Origin: Pseudisothecium myosuroides
Lineage: Eukaryota > Streptophyta > Bryopsida > Hypnales > Lembophyllaceae
Reading direction: 5' to 3'
Assembly (NCBI GenBank): GCA_951799445.1
Contig: OX637297.1
Location: 15,562,001 to 15,626,000, forward strand
Length of the DNA stretch: 64,000 nucleotides
The stretch's first letter is position 1. The number at the start of each line of letters is the position of its first letter. This document shows, piece after piece, positions 46,200 to 57,800 of the stretch. Below the pieces are notes generated by a model that searched no databases, was not told where the DNA came from, and saw only the letters and a list, made by a program, of their open reading frames with translations. The position numbers and the translations under genes are program-made.

Positions 46200-47345
46200 G
46201 TGAGGCATGCAATATTTATAAATTTAATCTAAGTTAGTATTAATTCCTTTATCTATTCGTGTACGCATATTTTTTTGTATTTATATATTTATGTACTTAT
46301 ATATAAATATATTCATATACTTGTTTGTTTAGTGTTTATTTATTTTATTGATCACGTAGCTCATAGAATTGTTTTAACTCTTCTTTGCTACATGTAAATG
46401 TTTATTTTGCCCTTCGTATAGCATTTTATTTACATGTTTCTTTATGATGCACACTAAAACTCACTCTCTATTTAACGGGTCTGGCACAATATGTCACGGT
46501 TTGGCTCGCTCTGCTCTCTTGTTTTGCGTGTTGATGGCAGAGTTTGTCCTCCAGCACTTTTAGGTGCTCTCCGCCTAAACCACGCAGTAAATCCACAGGA
46601 TAAATGCGCATTGTTTCAGCAGCAGTACTTTATTGGCAATTTCTATTTAGGAATGGATTCATTATTTTATTGATGAATTGATTCATGTATTTAATTTTTT
46701 TAGAGAATCACTACACACAAGCAGTTATGAATGTATTTATTTTCGTATTGAAAGTTTTTGAAATTTTATTATTTTAATGTATTTATTTTATTGTTTGTGA
46801 ATAACCTCTTCAATTTATTTTTCCAAAGCCTTCTATGTGGGTGTTCATTTATCCCTTTCGTTATGTAGATATTTATTTATTTATTTGTAAGGTGTTTTTT
46901 TGATCCCCTTTTTAATATACTTATGTAGTTTTCCTTTGTATTTGGGTTCTTCATTTATACCCTTTTTAATGTAGATATTAAATTATAAATATTGTGAATG
47001 GTATTGAATTTATTTTCTTCGCAAGGTACTTATTTAATTCTCCTTTTTCATGTCTTAATGTGATCATTTATTCCCTTTTGAATGTACACATTCACTTATT
47101 CATGTATTTGTGCGGTAATTAGCCTAAACCCTTGTCAATATACTTTTGATTTTCATTTTTTAGGGTATATTAATTTATTATATATAATTTTCTTCATGTG
47201 TATTTCTTGTGTTTTAATATATTTCTTCATGACCGTGGTGCTTAATTTAGTCCCTACTTAATGTACTTTTTTAGTTTCTTTCTTTTTCGTGTTCATTTAT
47301 TATATATAACTTTCCTCATGTATTTATTTTTTAATATATTTATTC
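46200..47345. repeat. Degenerate AT-rich satellite-like DNA
   Basis: TTTATTTATT-type words with scattered GTGTGGTGG and TTCATTTATT blocks, grading into the clear tandem array that follows. Confidence 0.4.
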
Positions 47346-47932
47346 ATTAGTGTGGTGGTTTATTTATTACATATGTAATGTGCTTGTTCATTTTTTCTTT
47401 ATTTATTGTTCATTTATTATTTATTACTTTCTTCATGAATTCATTTTTGAAAAGATTTATTTATTAGTGTGGTGGTTCATGTATTACGTATTGAATGTAC
47501 TTCTTTATTTTTTATTTTTTTGTTGTTCATTTATTATTTATTACTTTCTACATGAATTTTTTTAAATGTTTCCTTATTAGTGGCGTGGATAATGTATTAC
47601 ATATTGCATGTAGTTGTTTAGTTTTCTTTTTTTGGTTGTTCATTTCTAATTTATTGTTTATGACTTTCTTCATGAATTTATTTTTGAAAATGTTTATTTA
47701 TTAGTGTGGTGCTTCATTTATTATGTACTTAATGTATTTGTTTATTTTTCCTTTTTTGTTGTTCATTTATTATTTATTATTTTCTTGATGAATTTATATT
47801 TTAAAATATTTATTTATTAGCATGGTGGTTTATTTATTACGTACTTAATCTACTTGTTTATTTTTTATTTTTTTGTTGTTCATTTATTATTTATTACTTT
47901 CTTCATGAATTTATATTTTAAAATATTTATTT
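47346..47932. repeat. Tandem array of about 117-bp units, five copies
   Basis: ATTAGTGTGGTGG or a near match opens units at 47346, 47463, 47576, 47700 and 47816, and again at 47933. Each continues with a TATTACGTA-like block, TTGTTGTTCATTTATT and CTTCATGAATTTAT. ORFs here are repeat by-products. Confidence 0.8.
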
Positions 47933-48490
47933 ATTAGTGTGGTGATTTATTTTTTTAACTACTTCATGTACTTATTAGGTTTCCCTTTTATTTAGGTTGT
48001 TCATTAATTACTTTCTTTATGTAGGTATTCATTTATTTAGTTAATTATTTGTATGGTGGTTTATTTAGTAGTTTTTTAATGTAAATACCACTATTTTCCT
48101 TTATATGTTATTGTTCATTAGTTTGTTTGTTCATGTCTTTGTTCACAGTTTATTTTATGTGCGTGTGCACTTCATTTTTAGAAATATGGTTCCTCACAAT
48201 CTATGAAATTCATGTACTCCCTCTTTTTTTTAAATTTTTTCATGAATTTGGAATTGATCAATTAATTATTGATTAACAAGTTTAGGAATCAATTAAGAAA
48301 TTCATTAGGTCATTAATTGATTGATTAGGTAATTTAATTGATTAATTTATTCATTAGGTCATTAATTGATTAATTAGGTTTTTTTTTTTTTTTTTTTTTA
48401 TTTTTTATTTTTTTTAAATTTATTTACTTTTTTATTTTTTTATTTTTTTATTCATTAATTGATTCATTCATTAATTGATTTATTCAATAA

Positions 48491-48650
48491 TTGGTTGATT
48501 AGGTAAGTAATTTATTCATTTACTTATATATTCACCCAGTAATTTATTCATAAGGTCATTTACTCATTAATTGGTTGATTAGGGAAGTAATTTATTCATT
48601 TACTTATATATTCACCCAGTAATTTATTCATAAGGTCATTTACTCATTAA
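48491..48650. repeat. 80-bp direct duplication
   Basis: TTGGTTGATTAGG recurs at 48491 and 48571, and the following sequence, including TATATTCACCCAGTAATTTA and CATAAGGTCATTTACTC, is repeated almost exactly. Confidence 0.8.
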
Positions 48651-49320
48651 TTCATTTACTCATTTATTCATTTATCCATTTATCCATTTACTCATTTATT
48701 CATTTAATCATTTATTCATTTAATCATTTATTCATTTAATCATTTATTCATTTAATCATTTATTCATTTAATCATTTATTCATTTAATCATTTATTCATT
48801 TAATCATTTATTCATTTAATCATTTATTCATTTAATCATTTATTCATTTAATCATTTATTCATTTATTCATTACTCATATACTCATATACTCATCTACTA
48901 ATTGATTCATAAGGTCATTTACTCATTTATTCATTTAATCATTTATTCATTTACTCATATACTCATATACTCATCCACTAATTGATTCATAAGGTCATTT
49001 ACTCATTTATTCATTTATCCATTTACTCATATATTCAATAATTCAGTAATGAATGAATGAATGAATGAATGAATTTATATACTTATATAATTATATACTC
49101 ATTTATTGATTAATCCATTAATAATTTAATGAATTAATTCATTTACTCTATTATTCATTTATTCATTCATTTATTTATATATTCATATCTTTATATACTC
49201 ATTTAATCATTAATCCATTAATAAATTCATGAATTGATTCATGTATATTATTATTCATTTATTCATTTATTCATTTAATCATACACTCATGTATTCATTC
49301 CTTAAATTTAAATTATTTTC
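48651..49320. repeat. ATTCATTTA microsatellite region
   Basis: About eleven tandem copies of ATTTATTCATTTAATC lie at about 48690-48865. These are surrounded by ATTCATTTACTC-type 8- to 10-base units and a GAAT run at about 49047-49075. Confidence 0.85.
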
Positions 49321-50153
49321 TAATATTCATTTATTCACTTTTGTACTCATGTTGGATTTTCTGGTTATGTATTCATTTTATGCATTACGTTTTTATACCC
49401 AGTATGGTCCGCAATTTTAATCTCCCTAAACAATCTTTTTCTATTATTTGTAATCTGGATTTTTACCAGTTGGAATTGCGGAAATATATAAAGTGCCCAA
49501 AGAAAGGGACCTAAACCCGCTACAGCCTAAACCCTAATCCTATAGCCGTTGCCGCAGACCCTAAATCCGCCGCGAAACACTGGCCACCTGTAACCGGGCA
49601 GACGTTGTCACCGAAACACTGTACAAAATTTACCGGCCCACTGTCTGACAGCCACTAAAACAGACGAGCTCGTGCTGGTTAGTTCCCCCAATTTTATCGC
49701 TCAACTACCCAACCAATACGGGTACCATACGTGAAGGTCTGATCCGGCAGTCAAGTGCCGGATCTGATATTTCCACGTCAGATTCTCAGGGGTCCACGTC
49801 ACTTCAGACCATTCACATAATGACACGTGTCACTTTTTTTCAAAAATGATTTAATTTCTGTCGAATCTGACCTTCATGTAGGGTAACAAGGACGCAGGAG
49901 GGCCCAGCAGGGGTCAGAGGGGAGCAGGCTATTCAATAGCCGCTTTCCGAGGGATGAGAAATAGTGTTACCCATGGTGGGTCGAGCACATGGCTGGACTT
50001 CTCAAATTCAATGACTTAGAGTAATAAGATTCATCAACAGACCTGGCCTATACCGGCACAGTGCAAATTTGAAGACTCTAATTCTCTCTACGCCCATGCA
50101 CCACAAGCATAACATTCAGTAGCAGACAGTTGAGCTGCCTTCCCCCGGACGGA
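49321..50153. other. Spacer, no gene seen
   Basis: From 49.5 kb the base composition returns to mixed. CCTAAACCCTAATCC-type words occur near 49530. A small hairpin GATCCGGCA/TGCCGGATC lies at about 49742-49765. Confidence 0.35.
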
Positions 50154-50218
50154 ATGGTGTGGTATATTCCACACCATTTCATCCGTCGGATGAGATGGTG
50201 TGGAATATACCACACCAT
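50154..50218. repeat. Hairpin G, 65 bp, related core half
   Basis: The two arms ATGGTGTGGTATATTCCACA and TGTGGAATATACCACACCAT pair around TTTCATCCGTCGGATGAGA. Each arm is also nearly palindromic on its own. The centre holds CCGTCGGAT, the left half of the core shared by hairpins A-F, but lacks GGATCC. Confidence 0.8.
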
Positions 50219-50371
50219 CAGTAGCTAATATACATGCGTCAATTTTGTCAGAGAGTCAGTCAGCCGGCCATAACAATTCAAGGTACATTTAAAATTAAAA
50301 CAAACCCAGAGTTCATACATGCACTTATTAAATAAAACACAATAAACATTCCGCACCCATACATTGTGTAT

Positions 50372-50550
50372 TTTGAAAACTCAAAATATTTTTGGCTTTG
50401 TATGAATTCAAGCTAAATGCTTGGTTCATTTTTTTAAAATTTTTTTTGGGGTGTTTTGTAACATAACAAAACACATTAAAAAAATAAATAAAAAAGAACC
50501 AAGCATGTAGCTTGCTTTCATACAAAACCAAAATCACTTTGGATTTTCAA
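50372..50550. repeat. Foldback of about 179 bp
   Basis: TTTTGAAAACTCAAAA...TTTGTATGAATTCAAGC at the left pairs with GCTTTCATACAAAACC...GGATTTTCAA at the right, around a T-rich centre. It touches the next foldback. Confidence 0.7.
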
Positions 50551-51166
50551 GTGAAAAGACAATTCAATATATACACATGGGGTGGTAGGAGGTAGAACAA
50601 CCCATGTGGGATAAATATTTTAGAATTTGTAGTTTCTCAAGCATTCAAAGTTAAGTCAAAAATAAAGAATTGTGTTAAAAGTAGAATTTCAGACCACATT
50701 TAGGCATAGTAGAATAAGTTTTCTCAAAAAATTTTGAACTACAAAAAGTTGGTAAATGAAGATAAGTTTCACCTCCAAAAATCCATTTGGCATTTTGAAT
50801 CTCCAATCAAAAGTTAAGGACAAATTTGAAAGAGGGTTTGAAATGAACCTTTTTTCTTTAACATTTTAAAAAAAACTCTCTCAACTTTGTCCATAACTTT
50901 TGATTGGAGATTCAAAATGCCAAACGGATTTTTGGAGGTGAAACTTATCTTCATTTACCAACTTTTTGTAGTTCAAAGTTTTTTAAGAAAGTTTATTCTA
51001 CTATGCCTAAATGTGATCTGAAATTCTACTTTTAACACAATTCTTTGTTTTTTACTTAACTATCAATGCTTAAGAAACTACAAATTGTAAATTATTTATC
51101 CCACATGGGTTGTTCTACCTCCTACCACCCCATGTATATATATAGAATTGTCTTTTCACTTGAAAA
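50544..51166. repeat. 623-bp foldback with arms of about 285 bp
   Basis: TTTTCAAGTGAAAAGACAAT at the left is the exact complement of the right end. Inside, GGGGTGGTAGGAGGTAGAAC pairs with GTTCTACCTCCTACCACCCC, and AAACTTATCTTCATTTACCA pairs with its complement. The axis is near 50855. ORF 51066-51341 starts in the right arm and is not a gene. Confidence 0.88.
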
Positions 51167-52280
51167 AACAAACAAGTTATTGATGGAAAATGATCGTGTA
51201 GCATTATTCATTGGATTCTTTGCCAACATCTTCTTCTACAAATATTTGTTGATTTGTATGTTGGGTCCTAAGATTAACAAAAAAAAAAATGGAACTTACC
51301 GTAATCTATTGCCACTATCCCCGTACCCACACTTACATTAATTATCTGAGGATGAATTTCGTGGATGAGGACTCGAGAGAGGTAACATCGGGAAAAAAGG
51401 GTCGGCCCAAACAATACTGTTGCAGTATTTGTTCAGTATTGCGTCAATGTTTGAACAGTCCAGTACTGAATTTTTATTGCAGGAGTACAGTTGAGGAGAT
51501 CATTGCGTGCAATATTGCATCAGTGCCACATTGATATTATCTAGGAGTTTGCTTTTTTGTACTGTATTATTGATTGTTCAATAAAATTTCAGTGTTGAAT
51601 TTTTTTAATTCGTCAATAATGAAAATATACTTCAAATGATGTTTTGCAATACTGCAATGACGTATAATTAGTGTATACAGATAATCTTTTTCAATAAAAT
51701 AACATGCATTTTTTAATTATTAATTTATTCAATTTCTATACTGTTGCAGTACCGCTAGTGCAAAATTGTTTTATAGGATAATATTCTAATCATATTGCAT
51801 TTATGTGCATTTCTAATTTCAAAAACCTCCAAAAGATTACATACTTTGCTTCAATTGATGCAATTTCAGTGTAAGATTCATAACGATCACAATTTCAAAG
51901 TAGAAAACACTGATGAACTTTGAAATGCTCCAAAACATCAGAAGTGCAACTTTGAAATTGCTTTGAATTGAAACACCAAAACTGCCATCTGCCTTCACTA
52001 AAACTGAAGTTCTTCTCTTCTTCAACTCAAATAGCTCACTCAATTCTACAGCTCAACTTCCACAAATATAAACATGATTGAATAGTTAAGAGTGAACTCG
52101 CAAATTCATCAACACAATTTCATAGCTCTATGCCAACAACTAATTTGCTTCCATATTATTCTCCAAAAGGCACAAACAAATGCTCCAGAATGTCATTCTA
52201 TCAAATGAACCAAGAAGCCAACCAATGAAACATATAAACTCCCAAACTTTACTATTTAAAAGGCCTGTACATCAGAAACC
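51167..52280. other. Spacer, no gene seen
   Basis: Nothing supported. GCAGTATTG and CAGTACTG words recur at 51420-51770 without a clear period. Confidence 0.35.
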
Positions 52281-52488
52281 AAAAACCAATATCTCAGTGT
52301 ACAACACTTACTCACCGTCTAAGTCATCTCCCAACACTTCTCGCATCAAAAAACAAAAACCAATATCTCAACACTCAAACATTGTCTACGTCATCTCCCA
52401 CACTTCTCGCATCACAAAACAAAAACCAATACCTCGATATACAACACTTACTCATCTTCTATGTCATCTCCCAACACTTCTCGTATCG
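52281..52488 (-). repeat. Tandem triplication of the 3' end of the downstream gene
   Basis: AAAAACCAAT starts units at 52281, 52355 and 52421 (74, 66 and about 68 bp). On the minus strand the last unit holds the final codons REVLGDDIEDE and the TAA of the gene. The other two contain decayed versions of the same end (MREVLGDDLDGE plus TAA in one). Confidence 0.8.
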
Positions 52489-55440
52489 GGTCTCCATCTT
52501 CGGCGACAATTATCTCAATCTTTGTCAACAAGTGTCGACTCTCGAGGATGAATTGCTTCAAACCTTTGATTTCTTTCTTGTGCAGTCTCATTTCACTTTC
52601 TTTCATGTTTCGATCGCCGTTCATTGCCAAATACATGACATGAGCGAACCATGCTAGCTGTTTTGCTGTCAGTTTGAGAGGTTCTGCCGTTGAGTACTTG
52701 CTACCAAACTTGACAAATGCTATGGTGTTGCATACATCATCAGATCCAAAGGGATCGTCTTCATTCCACCGCCAACGATTGCCTGCATTACAAACAAAGT
52801 ACAGATTTGTGATTCAATATGCAATTCTTCTAAAACAATGTGATATCTAGGAGTAGTATAATTTGACGAACAGTTGTTCAACACTGAACACTAATGCTGA
52901 ACATGAGGCTCAACTGTAAGTGATTGAAATTTTTTTTTCCAGAAAGATACAAACATAAATTGCATGCCTAATATTCTCCTTCACATGGTACAATAACTAT
53001 TGTCAATGATATTGAACTCAATAGCTTATGTGGAGATTTTGAAGCCACTGAGTACTGCACTGTCATGCTGCTACTGAGACTTTTGACTTATACTTCACAT
53101 ATTGCAATTTTCTCTGACTCATTACTCTTGTGCAATTTCACAGTATCACACAATGAAGTAACTTCAAAAAGATGTTGTTAATACCTTAAACTCAATTAGT
53201 GTGCTACAACTGAACAAAAAGGACTAGTACTATTCACACACGATCATACCTGTAGCTAGCGGTATTAGGGTCCGCTTCCATTCTCCAAGCTCTTCTGGGG
53301 TTCCTTGCTGCGGTTTCGGCACCCCCATATTCCGCCACAATTGAGTGCGGGCAATTGTGGAGAGCCTTCCACGCCTATTGGTTATCATTTTCTTCACCTT
53401 CTTCCTCAAGCTCTCCACCCAAACTCGGTCAAATACCTTCCGAGTGATGGTATCAGAAGTAGCAGTGCCAAAAGCCTCCAGAATTGCCTCCTTCATATGC
53501 TCCTCCTTTGGAAATGGCCTGCTCTTTTTTGGGTCTAAATCCAACAGTAAACGCTTTGTAATTGCTGGCATGTGGCTTTTGACCAACTCCCACCTCGCAA
53601 CTTCAGGTTTTGGTCCTTCGAAAGTGTTTTTCTGTAACAGACTCTTCAACAGGGTAACTTCCTCTCTCAAATCTTGATTTTGTAATTCCAATGAGCGTAT
53701 TTTGCGCCTCAAAGTGTTTTGCCCGCCACTCTCACCTGAAACAATATAACTGAAGATTAGATTACTCATACAAACATTAGAATTACAAAAATCTACCACG
53801 TCTTAATGCAGTCTTCCGCCACATTCCGCCACCACCCCTTTCCTTCGGGACTCTGCAAAAAAAAGGAATACGAGCATGAGCTCTTTGCTGCACAATAACA
53901 TACACCAATGATTTCATGTGCCTCGATAGCATGCATCAAAGACAAGCTTCTATTGGTAGCCTTAGTCATGTCTCACGAATCAACACAGCCTTCGAAGCTG
54001 TTCTGTTCCACAACTATTGGTTTGTTTCAAAGTCAACAAAGCCTACGCCAATCAAAGCATTGTCAAGTTAGACACAGAACAGGTCAAGCAACCACACTGC
54101 AATACCAGAGCACAGCTACGCTACTGTTCTACAACAACCCTACAATCGCTAATCCTTGCAAAATGGTGCTCCTCTCTCGGAAAAAAGATTGCGCCATGGC
54201 AACTAGGAAGTCTAGAGCACAAACAATGCAAACATAGACAATTTCATTGAAATGGCAATATTATTTTAAAAAGGCATGAAAATAGTTCAGAATGTCCATT
54301 CTAAATCTACATCAGTCCTAGATGGTGAAAAAGGCACACCTTCAAAGTGGCACTTGGAATACCACCATTTTAATGAAATTGCCCATAAACTCGCATCTCC
54401 CACTGCAATGTACACTGCAAGCCACGGATGACCAAAAGTTCGTGACGGTTATGAGAGGATCCCATTGCTGCCAGAACAGAATGCAGGTTCTAAAAACATA
54501 TAGTCACCCATCCTTCTTGCATTCCTGGCTCACTTGAAGTTTATGAGAAACAACAATTCAAAGAATTTATGCAACATCATCTTGGTTGCAGCACGACTGA
54601 GAAAAACTTCCTCAGCCCTGTGGAGAAATTCTAATCTATTCCCACCGAGGAATAACGTCATGCATACTAGGCCACTAGAAAATCATGTGTTACTTCATTG
54701 ACCTGTACAAAGGGTTATAGGAAAACAAATCTTATATCATAGAATTCCTACTCTACTGTGAAAGAGTGGAACTCAATACTTCTTGCACATTCAATTAAAT
54801 TATGAAAACATGTTTCCTCTGCCGTGGTCTTCAACATAGAAGTAAGGTAGGTACACCCAAATGTGAAACTGAACTTGCACCCCCATCTCTACTATGTGTT
54901 CATCCCCAAAATCAGTTCTGTACCTCTGTAGAAGAAACGCTTTTAGTACCAAACTTTGTTCCTTGACAACTTTTGCATACAGTATCCAAATGCCACGTTC
55001 TCAAGTGCATTGGAACCTGCTTTCACTTGCCAACAAGAACACATGAAAATCAAACCAGTCTAATAATAGTATATAGGCTCAGTAGCAAAAAGTGGCGGTC
55101 TTGGGTGTACCTAGCTTAGTAAACTAATCTCACTAAACAAATTCAAACTAATAAGTGTAATGTCTGTGATATGTAATAGAGGTGGGTGACGTTCAATTCC
55201 GAAGTGGTCTACATACGACGACCTGTGCCAACAAAGGGGTCCTGACATAAAAGTTTAACACAAGTGAAATGGTGCATATCAATTTCCTCTAAACTGCCCA
55301 TTGCTTTCAAGAGAATACCTTGCACAGGAATCCTCTGGAGTACTTGTTTCTAGTGCATAATCTTGTACTGCCTCATTGCCTTCCATCCCAGCGTTCCTTG
55401 AAATGCATGATGCAGGAGCCAACAAAGCCTGCAACCATTC
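52448..55440 (-). CDS. Unknown four-exon gene, open throughout
   Basis: Exons 55440-55319, 53852-53800, 53735-53250 and 52782-52448 join in phase at all three junctions (AG|A, C|GT, G|GC) and encode about 331 residues with no stop before TAA at 52448-52450. The first exon reads EWLQALLAPASCISRNAGME and needs an upstream exon, since it has no good start. The second is basic and Gly-rich (VPKERGGGGMWRK). The third opens with a coiled coil (LELQNQDLREEVTLLKSLLQ), then a helical domain with KKSRPFPKEEHMKEAILEAF and RTQLWRNMGVPKP. The fourth reads FGSKYSTAEPLKLTAKQLAW and ends acidic. I do not recognise the family; the basic coiled-coil pattern could suit a DNA-binding or regulatory protein. It is the only multi-exon gene here without in-frame stops, so it is probably a live host gene. 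Confidence 0.68.
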
Positions 55441-57625
55441 CTGATGAAAACACTTCAAAGTTTAGATACGCACGACATGCACCTAATTGACAGTGCCTCT
55501 ACTCCTAACAGAAATAATCGACTTTGTAATTCGATATACAGTTCCGTGGAATCCTCAGTGCAATCCCTAGTGTAATCTTCAGTGACTGACTATTCAATTT
55601 CGAATTCAAGGTCGTGGCAAGTCCCTTCCAAACTCATCAGTCAGTTTGTTGAGGTCACCTCGTCAAGGTGGCTTTCTGAATGCTTTTCTGGACAATGTTA
55701 AGGTGGGCATCTGTCAAAGGTTCTTGCTCAAGCTCATACGCGTAGACAGGGTTCACCCTACAACAAGCACATAAACATTAGCATGACCTCCTCATCGTAC
55801 ATTACTCAAACATTCCAGGAATACTGTCTCAATGACAAAAACTAATGAAGATATGAACTGCAAATATGAAACTGATCGTCCATTCATTGCTCTAGTACCA
55901 CAGAGAAGCTCCAGAAAAATTCTCTGCCATCGCCTGTTAATGCACAATATATGCTTAAAGCTTACATAGAAAGTCAGCATTCAACTCCGGAGGTTGGCAT
56001 TCTACGTTCTGCTGCAGAGGTTGATATCCCAGTGAAGGATTGGAATTCAAGTTCGACTTTGTCGCAGTCTGAGAGCAAGCCAGCCTACTTGCTGACCACA
56101 GAAACCTCGCCAACGGCACTGAGTGCATCGCCCAAGCCTGCTTAGAATTTATCAGATTTTGGAAACAGGTTACAGACAGGGGCTACTGGCCAGAATAGGG
56201 CTACTAAGAATCAAGAACCGTATGACAAGTGTCGAACGTGATCTCCTCGTTATGACAGGTGCTACAGCTTCACTACCTTAGAAAGAGTGTTCATCAGCTC
56301 AGAGAATGGCCGGGTTCCAGAATGAGCTTACCATATACGTTTGATCTACTTATGGTAAAAATGGCCTTATTTGTTTTTTTGGCGTGAGTGTCAGAGATTG
56401 TCCCCTTCTATTTGCCCTCCTGGAACCTCAGATTTTTGGCAATCCTGGTTGTCAGAATCTGCGCAATCAAATGTCACAATTGTAGTAGTTTGAAACCTTC
56501 CGTGTTAACAAAGACGATGCCCACACAAATAAGGATACAATTCTTGTCCGCACTTAGGTTTCTATGTCCTATGACTTGATTAGTTTTCTTCTCAACGCAC
56601 AGGGTTTTCAGATGAAATGCATTTCTAATGGACTTGTTTGTGTACAGAGTTCTTGTGGCTTGAGTACGGTAAATGTATTTGCTAATGGAACTCCTTCAGT
56701 CCCACATGTCATGGTAATGTACTTCGGGATGAAATTAACTTCTGTGTATGGTACAGTTTTCTTACCGTACATAAACTTCAGTATACTATGGCGTATGAGG
56801 TTCCTTTGTTGCCTAAAATGATGTTCGGAAAATGTCTCCGCTCTGCACACAAAGTTCTAATGTGCGGAGGAACTCTGTTCAAGAACGGGAGGCCTTAGAG
56901 TAATTCAAATTGAAGTTCATTTTCATGTACTAGGACATTACTTAGATAATGAGATGGCATGAATGCCGTGTTAATTTCGACACAATCTTAACTGACTCTA
57001 AGTTGCCATTGGAAGATGCTAACATGACTTCAAAACATTGTAACACCATTTGCATCACACCAAGAGGACGCCTACAACGACTCTACTATGCATTCAGTGA
57101 ACATGAAGGACTCTGTCTTCAAAATACGACTTCGGTAAATTAGTACAGTTAGAAAACGTTTGTATAGTCATTAGTAAGCGGTAAATTCCATTTTCATCAA
57201 AATATCAATTTCAAGTACTTTGGAACTCACCTGGAGCCTCTAGACGTTTTCCCACAGGTTTACTAAACAGTATACATCATCAAAACTGATCAGTAGGTAT
57301 GAGAGATTTCGCAAGTTTGAACACTTTTCAGTCTAAAACTACTTCTTCAATTCTGAAAAATATTTGTTTTGCCTTCACAACTTAGAGTGTGGACAATCAG
57401 AACCTCGACTGTGTGTGCGTCTCCAATACAGATGTAGAACTTGGCTTCCTCCCCAGCTTCCTCCATCACTTAGTCATGCATATGTCGAAATATTGGTTGC
57501 ATGTCGTGAAGCGAGTTCATTGTTGCTGGGCACGTGATGCCATCAAGGAGTGGTGGGGCTTCAAGAGAACAGGAAGTCGTCAAAACAAATTCAAGCTTTC
57601 AACATACAGAAGAACTTTTCCCTAC
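55441..57625. other. Possible long intron(s) of the minus-strand gene
   Basis: A possible exon on the minus strand at about 55757-55650 reads VNPVYAYELEQEPLTDAHLN after an AG, but its phase does not fit the exon at 55440. Plus-strand ORFs here (55951-56145, 56564-56821) show no family resemblance. Confidence 0.3.
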
Positions 57626-57800
57626 CATGGCTTTGAGGCTCAGAAGCTCTTGAAGGTCTTGGATTGGAGGGCGTAGCTGTTTGGTTCCGGGATGGTATCC
57701 GAGATGCAGGATTTGCATGCGCACTTGAAGTAGGACCGGGTATGCGAGTGGGATTATAATCCCGATGTTGCGACGCGTGATCTTCATTTTCTGAAGCCAT
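57626..57800 (-). CDS. Candidate first exon with ATG, Ser/Pro-rich
   Basis: ATG at 57800 opens MASENEDHASQHRDYNPTRI and a Pro/Ser/Asn-rich stretch to a donor at 57625 (CATG|GTAGGG). It could be the 5' exon of the gene at 52.4-55.4 kb, but it ends in phase 1 and the next known exon starts in phase 0, so a missing exon would be needed. It is disordered and lacks a domain. Confidence 0.3.

Noticed and set aside
47350..47704. Phe/Tyr-rich ORFs
   Set aside because: They are translations of the 117-bp AT-rich tandem array.
48651..48870. CRISPR-like regular repeats
   Set aside because: Units of 8-16 bp follow one another without unique spacers; this is a microsatellite.
49742..49765. GATCCGGCA/TGCCGGATC hairpin as a member of the core family
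   Set aside because: It has nine-base arms around a six-base loop and no shared centre; probably chance.
51066..51341. 91-codon ORF
   Set aside because: It begins within the right arm of the 623-bp foldback and has no family resemblance.
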